From Acholoe squamosa (Eukaryota; Annelida; Polychaeta; Phyllodocida; Polynoidae): a stretch of DNA of 64,000 nt. The position numbers were made by a program, and so were the translations under genes. This document shows positions 32,192 to 42,096 of the stretch, piece after piece; position 1 is the first letter of the stretch; each line of letters begins with the position of its first letter. The notes beneath the pieces are model-generated. The model was not told the DNA's origin, searched no databases, and saw only the letters and a program-made list of their open reading frames with translations. Location: assembly GCA_949317995.1 (NCBI GenBank), contig OX439050.1, positions 2,108,001 to 2,172,000 on the forward strand. The letters are read 5' to 3'.

Positions 32192-33693
32192 CTTGTCTCG
32201 CCAAGCAGTTATAGCAGAGTGAGTCGTTATTAAAAACTTGACCCTAATGAAAATTGGGGGTTGACCTGCATCTTTCTTTGTTGTAACGTTAAGTAAGGTT
32301 AAACAATATTAAAGTATTTGTTTCACAACATTTTGTTGTTTTTTTTACTTCTTTCTCTTTATAAACTTTTATGATGATAAAAATATTGGTTTTAGCTTTA
32401 AAATTTACACCTGTTTAAGTATAAAGCTTTAAAAAAATCATTTTCAATGTTTTTTTAAACTAGGTTTACAATAAATTTGGTTGGCCTTATGTAAGGCGTC
32501 ATGTGTGTTTCGAAATCATGTAGGGAGCGCCTTTAGCAAATTGCTGACCAGTGGTCATCTCATTATCACTCATGTCCTTAGTAAGGTCAGCATAGCTTAG
32601 GGCTAAAGCTGACCGCTGTTGACCATTTTTATGAGGGACACTACAACGATATAGCTCCAGGTAGTTGTCATTTCGAAGTAATTACATGCAACTTTTTTAT
32701 GGTCAGCTTCTTGCTTTGATTCATGTTCACATTTTAGATGTTGACTTTAATTTACATCATTTGGACATTGCATAATGGTATAATATTTCGTTATAATTAA
32801 ACATTAATAAAACACTATCTTGTTTGCTTGATAGCATTTATTTTAACTAAAAGATTCATACCATATATGAGTGCTATCTTAGCAATATAACACAGATATA
32901 AAATCTAAGTAAGTTAAGGATAACTAGAGACTATGGTATATATCCTGATTACTGGTTTTTAATATGCATTGATGAAGAAATAGTGAGATTGCTTTATAGC
33001 ACTTCATTGGAGCATCATGAAGACCAATGGGTATAATATATAAGCAGACTGATGGACACCACCACTAAACTAAAGATAAAAGATCGTAAGCAGCTCTGCA
33101 TGGTTTATAGGATGCTCCAATGAATTCTTGTTGAGCAGATTTATCCATATTTCATTGGAGCATCATAATGACCTATAGGTACAATATATAAGCAGACTGA
33201 TAAACACCAGCACTAAAGTATAGATAAATGATTGTTAGCATAAGTGTTAACCTAGGATTCCTTTGAACCTTTTTTGTACTGGCTGAAATCTAACACTACA
33301 ATAGCTTGCATATGTAGCACATATATAGGTAATTTAAGAGTTAACATGGAGTTTCCATGAAATCTTATACAATTTTAATAGCGCTTTATTTTTATATCAT
33401 ATAAAAAAGTTATGATATAGTTCTATTTAAGATACTTTTTGAGCTTAATATGATGAGTAAATAATTGCTTTTACATATTGCTATTTAAGGGTGAGATACT
33501 TTAAGATATCTTAAATAAGTGACCCATAGGATGGCGACTATGATCAGATCTAAATCATGATACAGAAATGATGTTATCATGATTTTTAGTGCTTAACTGT
33601 TTATAACTTATTGCTTTTTAAGTGATCCTTCCATTTGGGTTTTATCTCAAACAAAAATATGGTGGCTTTTACCATATAATATAGCAGGATAAT
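32192..33693. other. non-coding, contains a promoter-like direct repeat
   Basis: No gene supported. Two related blocks of about 92 bp (33001-33092 and 33149-33240) include TATATAAGCAGACTGAT, which looks like a TATA box with downstream sequence. CATTGGAGCATC at about 33006 and GATGCTCCAATG at about 33112 form an inverted pair. Confidence 0.55.
33001..33240. repeat. direct repeat of about 92 bp with TATATAAG boxes
   Basis: Copies at 33001-33092 and 33149-33240 (period 148 bp) align along their length, including TTCATTGGAGCATCAT and ATATATAAGCAGACTGAT. A duplicated promoter for a plus-strand transcript is one reading; no plus-strand ORF follows nearby. Confidence 0.7.
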
Positions 33694-35676
33694 TTATAAT
33701 TCCTGCATTTCCACTGATTCCCCACCAGACAGTGGTTCTGCACATTCGCTCCATAGTGATTCCCCTCTTTCCATGTATGCCATTCTTTTGGTTTTATTTT
33801 CTTTAGTTTTTTCCCTCTTCATTAATTTGATGCCAAAAGTTATAGCCAGAATGAGACAAATCATGAAACCCAAAGCAGTGATCACATTGGTATATACCAA
33901 GGTGTTAGAGAGCTGTTGACTTATACCTTGAGGCAAATTAGTTACTAAGGTTCCATCCTGCGTTGTGGCATATGTTGGAGACATAAAGCTTCCAGATATG
34001 GCATTTATGAGAGTAGTCCTATGGCGAAATGGAAGGTTAGTTTTTTTCCTCAGGCATTGGACTTGTTTCAAAATTAGCTGACACAGCGCTTATTTCCATT
34101 GTTTCACCTGCAGATGTGAAATTTAAATATGAGGTGACAGCTGCTTTCAAAGGCGAGGAGGGGAAAGATGTTGCAACATTTGCCACAGTGGTGACATCAC
34201 TTCCCCTGTCTATATAAATGGAGGAGCTCTGATCAGCATCATCATTCACACGGGTGGACGTCAACACGCTGTCTGCACGAGGAGAATTTTTCTCCAGAGT
34301 TTCTGAGCCATTGTCTATATAAGCTGAGGTGCTGTCTGATTTTGTAGTTAAGCTAGCACTTTCAGCGGTCAATTCTATATGATAATTTGCTGCTTTAGTA
34401 GTTGCTGATGACTTCTTTATGAAGAGAACGGTCTCAGTTGATGCTATCTCACTTTTGGGATAGATGCTAGCGCTGCTAGTTGACGCTCTCACACCTTCAG
34501 GATAGGTAAGTTGAATTTTCCTGTGGGAAATAATTATTTTCTATATTTTTTTATACGAGAAATTTTTTATCATCTAAGCTGGGGGGTCAAACTCATGTTT
34601 AGGATAGTTTACCTTCAGTTAGGTCTGAAACACATTACGGTTATACATTGTAGTTTTTCCCAGGTGAGAAAAATCGAAGCCACGTGTGTTGAAGACTGGG
34701 GGGAGATATTTTTTTTAAGCTAGCAGGGTTTTTGTTAGAGAGGATAACACTTAGTCGCCCTTTTTTTCCCCATTGAAACAAGAAATAAACTACAAAGGAA
34801 AAAGTCAGCTTTTTTTAGTTTAAGTTAGATAAATTCCGAGAATTTTTTTATTATCTAAGCCGGGGGGTCAAACTCATGTTTAGGATAGTTTACCTTTAGT
34901 TAGGTCTGAAACACATTATGGTTATACATTGTAGTTTTTCCCAGGTGAGAAAAATCGAAGCCACGTGTGTTGAAGACTGGGGGAGATATTTTTTTTAAGC
35001 TAGCAGGGTTTTTGTTAGAGAGGATAACACTCAGTCGCCCTTTTTTCCCATTTAAACAAGAAATAAACTACAAAGGAAAAAGTGAGCTTCTTTAGTTTAA
35101 GTTAAATAAATTGCTGCTTTTAAAATATACCATAGCATGCTTCATTGCAAACTTTTGTGAGGAGCTTAAAACTAGCTTTAAATTTAGTTTATAGATCTAT
35201 TGGTTTAGTACATGTATATTTCACAGGAGGTCGCCAGCAGCATGTAAGTTTACCTGTTACCTGACTGAAATCACTGGTGCATGACCTTACCTGCTACCTT
35301 GCTGACCTATTCTCAGGGCTATAACTTGCACATGCGCAGAGGACTTGACTTTGGCTACACAAAGGACATTGATCGTCATATTATTAAGTATCAACTTTTC
35401 ACAAACTTACCTACATGTTCCATAGGAGCAATAGAAAATAGGTATTCCTTTTATCTCAATTCTTCTTAAGAAGGGGAAAGTATTGGTGCTGTAATTTATG
35501 TGGTTTATATCAACGAAATCTTCCCATTCTACAAAGGAGCTTTTCACTGTGTCCACCGTGGCACGTGTTGGTAGACAGTTGTCACATTTTAAATGCTGTT
35601 TTTTTTCACAAAAACACGATTTTGCCTCTATGATAGAAACAGCAGAGAGCAGAACAAATATAACCATGCAGTACAT
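33694..35676 (-). CDS. spliced mucin-like single-pass membrane protein
   Basis: Exon 1 (35676-35411) starts with a signal peptide (MYCMVIFVLLSAVSIIEA) and a Cys-rich stretch (SCFCEKK, CDNCLP, YCSYGTC), and ends at a consensus donor AG/GTAAGT. Exon 2 begins at 34520 after TTTCCCACAG and joins in phase (the split Arg codon is completed). It encodes about 150 Ser/Thr-rich residues that look heavily O-glycosylated, then a membrane helix (VITALGFMICLILAITFGI) and a basic, then acidic, cytoplasmic tail. A frame break lies at 34041-34047, a run of seven T on the plus strand, so an assembly indel is likely. About 360 residues in total, a type I receptor-like layout. Encoded on the strand opposite to the viral core; origin (host capture or viral envelope-type protein) unknown. 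Confidence 0.75.
34561..35112. repeat. two-copy tandem repeat of about 280 bp inside the intron
   Basis: Copy 1 from about 34561 and copy 2 from about 34841 share long identical runs, for example around GGGGGGTCAAACTCATG and GATAACACT(T/C)AGTCGCCC. They lie wholly within the intron of the mucin-like gene. Confidence 0.85.
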
Positions 35677-38037
35677 GGTGCTTGCTTAGAATGAAGAAAG
35701 AATAGCTCGCTAAGGGAATTGAGGGAACAACAGACTCGACCCTATTCTTTATCTATGATTTAAGTAGAACGCATGGTGTTAACTTACATCTTACATTCCG
35801 CTCTGTCGATACTCTCCATTTAAGTTAGGTGTAAACAGCTTTATACACCAGCCATTAAGACCAGGAACATGACCCAGCTGTTCTGATACTCTAACCAAAG
35901 AATGGACCTGTTTACCGTATTTCCCCATGTATAAAACTGAGCTAATACAAGCAAAACTGTCAAATTAACTGGGTCTATATGTTATGCACCAAGTAGGAAT
36001 GGACACAATTCCGGAATTGCCCATTACTGATTTTGCCCAATTCTGGAATTGTCCTCTCTTAGGCTGCGCAGTTCAGGAAAATTTAACCCTTTAGACCTTA
36101 AAACGGCCAAAAACGGTCGGGTCTAGTCTCCTCAAAACGACCATTGACGGTCAATTTTTGAACAATTTTCACTGATTTTTCATGGCAAGACAAAAGCAAA
36201 TATCACTGATGAGAAATTAACAGAAGTTGCTGTTCCTGTTTGATACTGTTCAGCCGAACTTAAAAGTTGAATTCTTATCACCATATGAGCATTAGAAAAT
36301 TTACAAAGGTTTAAAGTGAGGTGAAGGGCCAAAAAAATGCCCATTTTTAGCTAAAATCGGTGAAATCTTGAGGAAATAAAGCATTGTTTCCTGCAATTGG
36401 TTGAGGTCTAAAGAGTTAAATGAAATAAACATTCTAACATTGCACAAAGGTTTGCAAAATGTCCATCCTTGAAAATTCCTTGATACCTTTGGTTTAAAGA
36501 GTGATGGGTAACTCATAATTGCACCAGAGTTTGTTGTTTGACAGTCCCAATGTGTCATTCTCACAGCTTAATTCACACCTAAAGTTAGATGTAAGATGCT
36601 TCAAACATACCCTATACAACACCCATTACAGCTTGTGGGCAAGGTGAAAAATAAAATGACACATAAATTTTAGAGATCTGATTTTAAATCAAATTGTTCC
36701 AACAGAATTATCTATTAGGCTTTATTATTCCTAAACTGTGCAAATTCCCATATTGTGCATAACATATACACAGGGTAGGGATATACATGGGCTAAGGACT
36801 ACAGTGTTTTTTTCACATATTTTGAATATAACTTAGTTAATACACGAGGTAGACCAATACACTTGACTAAGCCAATACACGGGGAAATATGCTACATAGA
36901 GCTTTAACTGAAAGGTGATGGAATATATTTATAGCAGAGATTTAGAGCTGTTAATTTTTTTATAAAAATGGCAGATATGCTGTATCTCAAGGGAATTTGC
37001 AAGCCAGAGTTAACACATGATAGCTCATATTGTATGTGAGATTCTTTTATGCTTAGGGGATTTTGGTTCATACAATTAGTTTTGAGAGCATGGATTGCTA
37101 TAGCAAAGACCAGTTTTACTAATTGGCTTTCCCATTTAGTGGGCTAAGGTTTCATATTGTGAGAAATTAAGTTACATTTATGTTGCAAGTTTACTTATTA
37201 TGCTTTGGGCAAACTGGGTTTAGTAGTTTGGCTTGCTTAGGGTCTCAAATTGCTAAAACCCACATTGGCAAGATCTTTTTAAGATAAAAAATAGTTATAG
37301 AGCTGAGTGACAAGGGACAAAAACACTTTATAAAATTAACAATTTGACAACAGCACTCAGATAATTGAATTAAACTGTCAGCGTGAATTTCTCCATGAAA
37401 TTGTTATATGATTTTAAATATCAAACTGTCAGCGTGTATTTTTCCTTCATATTGTTAGTGCGAATGCTTTATAGCTGTATGAATTCCATTATTCAATGAA
37501 CTTTTAGACATGTAGTAACTTATAAAAAATCTTTAAATGTGCAATGAAGCTCATACACACAAATGCATTACGGTATTGTTAATAACACTGAGAATTGTTG
37601 CTTTTTCTTAATTTAATAGCAGTTTAAAAACATTGAGTTATAAAGACAAAGAGCAAGAAACTGAACTTTTTGTAATAGCCATATAATATTTGATATGCTA
37701 AATCTACATTATTTGACTTACAGAAGAAAGCTGCGGTTCCATTCCTTAATGCTCGTTTGCTGAGAGTCACCTAGACGTTCCACAAATGGGCTACAGATGG
37801 TCTACCTTTAGACATCCATGAAAAGGATCGCTCGATTTAAGTGAAGCTGTTTGGACTCTGATCTTTTTCAGAAAGCGCTGAAAACTCGTAAAGCTTCACC
37901 TAGGATAAAAGCTGAGTCCACTTTTAAAGGTAGACACTGTAAACTTTTATCAAACTAATGCAAGTGTCCATTGAACAAGTGTTTATTCAAATTGTTCTTG
38001 AAAAGCGCTGAAAACTTTTAAAGCCTTATTGCTGTAA
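35677..38037. other. non-coding spacer upstream of the viral gene block
   Basis: No gene supported. Short motifs repeat: AAACTGTCAGCGTG near 37372 and 37425, and AAGCGCTGAAAACT near 37873 and 38004, the second just before the first viral ORF. The last 300 bp also contain TTTAAAGGTAGACACTGT, related to motifs upstream of other viral ORFs. This may be the early promoter region. Confidence 0.5.
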
Positions 38038-38496
38038 ATGGATTTGGCTAAACTAGAAGAGGATAAACCAATTGATATTTATTATCTTTTAATCAATTTT
38101 ACAACAAACGGTCAAGGATTTTGTGAATGTTTTTATTGTAATTTTCTTGGAACAACACATTTTCATGCATCTTTTAAACCATATGAACATATTTGCCCTC
38201 CTTATGAGGTTATAACTCACGACTTAGTTGAAAAAGTGTCAGAAATAGCAGAACAGATTAATCATCAGTTTCATCCAATTACTACTTTAAAAAATCTATG
38301 TTTAAGTTTATCTAAAGTTTACCTTAAAGACACTAGGAGAGAAAAGCTCCTTTCAATTTTACCTTTGAGCTTAGTAGATGATATTTTATCTGAAGAAGAT
38401 TTCATTAAAAAAACTAGGCGACTAAGCATAAACCATCTTCCTATTTTATTGAAACATCACATAGGAGAGCAAATTGTTTACTGTCTCTATGACTAG
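38038..38496 (+). CDS. Polinton accessory protein 1, Cys-rich, unknown
   Basis: 152 codons, first gene of the plus-strand block. Residues 25-40 contain GFCECFYCNFLG, a CxCxxC cluster that may bind zinc, followed by HFHASF. The rest is helical. The next ORF carries a related cluster in the same relative place, so the two look like diverged duplicates. Its stop overlaps the next start by 8 bp. No family recognised. Confidence 0.65.
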   Translation: MDLAKLEEDKPIDIYYLLINFTTNGQGFCECFYCNFLGTTHFHASFKPYEHICPPYEVITHDLVEKVSEIAEQINHQFHPITTLKNLCLSLSKVYLKDTRREKLLSILPLSLVDDILSEEDFIKKTRRLSINHLPILLKHHIGEQIVYCLYD

Positions 38497-38854
38497 GTTT
38501 TATCTCGCATTTAAAGATAGTCAAACTGAAGAACTTTGCTCTTGTCATAATTGTACATATATGCTACATACTTTAGACATAGCAGATTTTTCTGCCAAAT
38601 ATATTACATTTAATCAGATTATAACAGAAACATGTGTATACAATGCGAATTTAGCTCTTAATGATTACACCAAAGTAAATCCTCGAGATATAGTAAATAC
38701 ACCTTCTTATTATCAGGCTCCTTTTTTTGATTTTCACTTTACAACTAGCATTTTTTTATTTTCCATAGTTCAGCATGAGGGCTATATTCCTATGAAAAAG
38801 TTGCGTAGTGAAGCTGAATTTTTTCCTTCATTGGGAGAAATATCAAAGTTATAG
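38489..38854 (+). CDS. Polinton accessory protein 2, Cys-rich, possible paralogue of the preceding gene
   Basis: About 121 codons from ATG 38489, overlapping the previous ORF in another frame. FYLAFKDSQTEELCSCHNC matches the position and spacing of YYLLINFTTNGQGFCECFYC in the previous protein. An open upstream extension exists, so the two ORFs might instead be one gene split by an indel; no homopolymer sits at the junction. Function unknown. Confidence 0.6.
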   Translation: MTRFYLAFKDSQTEELCSCHNCTYMLHTLDIADFSAKYITFNQIITETCVYNANLALNDYTKVNPRDIVNTPSYYQAPFFDFHFTTSIFLFSIVQHEGYIPMKKLRSEAEFFPSLGEISKL

Positions 38855-38872
38855 ATTTTAGGCTTGCTTTCA

Positions 38873-39490
38873 ATGCCTATAGATTATTCTACCCATCTAG
38901 TTGTGTTAGGATTAACAGCATTACCTAAGTCATCTTTTGACATACTTTCATTTCAAAGAGAGGTGGTGAATTCTTCTTCTTATAGAGGTTCTATAGTGTA
39001 CTCTGAAAAAGATTACACTTTAAAATTTACTAAAAATAATTATTGTTATATATTTATAAAAAATAGTATCCCTCATATTTTATCTAAGATAGAAGACTTT
39101 ATTTATTCCTCATGCATTAATTTTTTTGAAAAATACAGCAAAGATAATATAATTCAATACAGTTTAGACATTGTAAATATTCAAATATCTTTTACTATAA
39201 TTAAAGAAGGAATTAAATTTCATGATTTTTGCTTTAAAATAGTGTCAAGTTTAGAAAAGGGCTATAGCATAGAAGTTAAAGAATCGAATTCATATGAGTC
39301 AATATGGTTGGAAATAAACCATAACTTATTAAACTCAAAGCAATCTTTTGATGCTATTAGGTTTTCTTCTCTTAGAATAAAAAATAAAGGAACAACTTTT
39401 TCTTTTACTCACACTTTTACTGGAAGTTGTATAACTAAAGATATAAATCAATTTCTGTTTTTATGCAATCTTGTTGAGAAAGTTATATGA
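38873..39490 (+). CDS. Polinton accessory protein 3, possible two-repeat TBP-like fold
   Basis: 205 codons. The protein seems to consist of two halves with similar strand/helix pattern. The second half ends SFDAIRFSSLRIKNKGTTFS then FTHTFTGS and a helix, which resembles the saddle of TATA-binding proteins (FPALIxR, ...FSSGKIVxTGAKS). The match is by eye only and weak in the first half. If right, the gene could encode a viral TBP for its own promoters. Otherwise unknown. Confidence 0.6.
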   Translation: MPIDYSTHLVVLGLTALPKSSFDILSFQREVVNSSSYRGSIVYSEKDYTLKFTKNNYCYIFIKNSIPHILSKIEDFIYSSCINFFEKYSKDNIIQYSLDIVNIQISFTIIKEGIKFHDFCFKIVSSLEKGYSIEVKESNSYESIWLEINHNLLNSKQSFDAIRFSSLRIKNKGTTFSFTHTFTGSCITKDINQFLFLCNLVEKVI

Positions 39491-39534
39491 AGCTAAGGTT
39501 CTCTGTAAACTATATTTTAATAATAAATTAATTC

Positions 39535-40692
39535 ATGGCTTCTGTCATAGATAATTTATTAAGGGTGATACTGGTTTATTTATTAGAGGATACTCCTAGC
39601 AATACAGAATATTGGGACAGGGTTCATTTATGTGAAGAACATAACTTAAATTTTGCTTTGCATCACCTATATAAAAAGTATCATCACAACAAAGAATCTT
39701 ACATAGATCCTTTAATTCAGGAAACTAAATCGTCTCTTCATTCTTACATTAAAAAAAATAAAAAAATTAGACAATTTTATGAGGTTTTATGCGGAGAAAA
39801 TAATGGTATAATAAAAGATATAACTTCTTCAGAAAGTATTTTGATAAAATGTTTGGTTGAAATTCTCCAAATAAATATCATTTTTTATTACAGCCACGAT
39901 AAATCTTCAGAATACAGAAGCTCAAAACAGAGTTTAAAACCAGGGAAAGGACTTTCATTGTATTTCAACTTTTTTACTTCATTAGTAGAAAAAGTAAATG
40001 ATGAATTGTATCACATGCCTTCTTTAGAAAAATTGTCAGATTCAGCTTTAAGTTCTTTTAATTCTTGTAAAAAAGAGAGCATCACGTCCACTTCTCAATT
40101 AAAATTAAAAGACAAAAATAAAAGCCGGTCTAACATTAAACAGCGACCATCCTCTTCAGAGCAAAACAGTTCTACAGAAAGTGAGAGTGACAATGACCCA
40201 GTAAAAAAAAAAGATCACCCTGCTTTCATTCAATCACAGCAAAAATTACTAGGTATTTTACATAAAGATTTAGAAGAAAGTGACAGTAATGAAGAAGATA
40301 TAAAAGGAACACATTCTCTTCCAAAAAGAAAGAAAGTTAGCAAAACTTTATCAGACAGCAATGATGATTTAAGTGAGGAAGAAATTACTGATTTTAAAAA
40401 TAAAGTTCAAAATAAAAAGATAAAAATTCCTTTATCAGTAAGCCATCAGGTAAAAGAACTATCTGAATTTAATCCAACATCTACTTAATTTGAACCACAA
40501 ACAGATACTTGCAGAGCAAATTTGGAAAGGACTATAGCTATATGCGATAGAATAAAGAGTCACGCAGAAGTATTTTTAAGGAATATTTTACCAGATAATA
40601 TAAACAGATGTGCATGTTGTTTTTTACATTGCACACCTCCTTTAATTAAAGGTACTAAAGGACGAAGAGGACCTAAAAGTAAAATCAAGTAG
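39535..40692 (+). CDS. possible OTU-fold pseudoenzyme with acidic tail; in-frame TAA
   Basis: The frame is open for 317 codons to a TAA at 40486-40488 and then stays open in the same frame to a TAG at 40690-40692. The first 150 residues recall OTU deubiquitinases: EEHNLNFALHHLYKKY sits where GDGNCLFRA is expected, and CLVEILQINIIFYY where the late alpha/beta core lies, but the catalytic Cys is absent. A long Ser/Asp/Glu- and Lys-rich tail follows, typical of acidic nuclear proteins. The part after the TAA has a Cys cluster (CACCFLHC) and a basic end (KGRRGPKSK). Either readthrough or a nonsense mutation explains the TAA. The OTU call is tentative. Confidence 0.6.
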
Positions 40693-40723
40693 CAGTTAAA
40701 AAACTTTTCATCTTTAAAATCTT

Positions 40724-40912
40724 ATGGATATTGATGATATTTTACGTTTCATTGATAAAAAAAAACTTAATGAAAAAATATTTCAATGTAATTTAAACAC
40801 AAAAAAATATTTAAAAAAAAAAGAGAAAGTAACTTGTAAAATGTTCCCCAATAACCATCTCCCGAATTGTATAGAAGAAAGCATCATTTTATGCGATAAA
40901 ATAAAAGACTAA
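40724..40912 (+). CDS. small basic protein, related to the tail of the preceding gene
   Basis: 62 codons, Lys-rich. The end, NCIEESIILCDKIKD, resembles NLERTIAICDRIKSH after the TAA of the preceding gene, which suggests a small duplication. The stop codon is two bases before the next ATG, so the genes are packed. Could be a real small gene or a relic. Confidence 0.45.
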   Translation: MDIDDILRFIDKKKLNEKIFQCNLNTKKYLKKKEKVTCKMFPNNHLPNCIEESIILCDKIKD

Positions 40913-40914
40913 CC

Positions 40915-41820
40915 ATGGATAGTTTTATAGAAATAGATTTAGATAGTTCTTTGTTGTATGAAAGATGTCACTATTTTAAAAGCTATCAATCTTTTTATGG
41001 TAAACAAAGGAAAGAGCTTAGCTTAGAAATACCTGCTATAAAATATATGAATATTTCTGAATGCTCCTATTTAATGATGACCTTATCAGAAGAAGATGAA
41101 TTATGTCACATTCTTTTAAATGATATTAGAGATATCAAAAGTATTGTTTTTTTTGCAATTTTTTTTCAAAGTGATTTCTTGTATGAATATATAAAAAGTC
41201 GGTGTATAAATAACGTGGAAAAAGTTCCTTGCGTTATAAAAATGGCTATTTTCTTTATGGGAGAATTTCACAAGTTTTCTTTAGAAATGATTTGGTTTGC
41301 GGCTGATTTTTTAAGAGTACCTCGAGTATATGAAATCCTTGAATGTATGAAAGACTCTGGGGTTAATTATAGCGAAACTACTGCATTAACTATGACTATT
41401 AGGAAAAGGAAATTTACTCAATATAAACATGTGAAAAAACTTAAAAAAAAGATGAAAATAGCCAATATGATATATAACAATTGCCTGAGATTTTTAACTT
41501 ATTGTTGTGCATCTTGTGGAAGATTTCACAAAGCAGACAGGACAAACAGAAAAAGAGCATTATCTAAAATAACATATATGCAATGTTGTGGGAGCCCAAG
41601 TAAAACAAGATGTCTCGAATTTTTACAATATTTTTCCTCTTATGTTGAAAACCAAAGGGTTGCGAGAAGTAAAAACTGTTTTATTCCTTGGTTTGATGGA
41701 AAACCTACTTGCACCCCTCTTTATGCTAAGTTTCAAAACAAAAAATATACTGAAATACGTAGAAATCTGATATTAGATAGGATAGATTTCTTTTGTAAAC
41801 CACTTAATGAAATAAGATAA
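40915..41820 (+). CDS. BTB/Skp1-like N-terminus with C-terminal RING-like zinc domain (paralogue 1)
   Basis: 301 codons. The N-terminal 145 residues read like a BTB/POZ domain: LLYERCHYFKSYQSF, LEIPAIKYMNISECSYLM and a late helical pair (FSLEMIWFAADFLRVPRVYEI) resembling the Skp1/BTB end. A basic linker follows. The C-terminus has CCASCGRFH, MQCCGSPS, CLEFLQYF and WFDGKPTC, the same architecture as the next gene, but several zinc ligands seem to be lost. Such a layout would suit a substrate-recognising ubiquitin ligase. The domain names are inference from pattern. Confidence 0.65.
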   Translation: MDSFIEIDLDSSLLYERCHYFKSYQSFYGKQRKELSLEIPAIKYMNISECSYLMMTLSEEDELCHILLNDIRDIKSIVFFAIFFQSDFLYEYIKSRCINNVEKVPCVIKMAIFFMGEFHKFSLEMIWFAADFLRVPRVYEILECMKDSGVNYSETTALTMTIRKRKFTQYKHVKKLKKKMKIANMIYNNCLRFLTYCCASCGRFHKADRTNRKRALSKITYMQCCGSPSKTRCLEFLQYFSSYVENQRVARSKNCFIPWFDGKPTCTPLYAKFQNKKYTEIRRNLILDRIDFFCKPLNEIR

Positions 41821-42096
41821 AAGATTTTTTCTTCTTATCTTTGTTGTAAAGTTGGTTTAATTTTAGTTGATATTTGTAAAGTATAACAAGTACATGTAAA
41901 ATTAAAGGTTTTTTAGTTATTATAGAGGTATAGATAAATTAGAATTTAGTTTGTACAGCTCCATTAAAACAGCTTTGATAAACAATATAAAAATAAATAA
42001 GTTAGGATACTAGTTCTCATGGTAGAAAGGGTTAAGGTAATATAATCATTTGTTAAGCATTTTATCATATTTAAACTTGTATTTATCTATGTAACT
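41821..42096. other. intergenic spacer between the two BTB/RING-like genes
   Basis: 276 bp, strongly AT-rich. No ORF, no repeat; probably carries the downstream gene's promoter and the upstream gene's polyadenylation signals (AATAAA near 41993). Confidence 0.5.
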
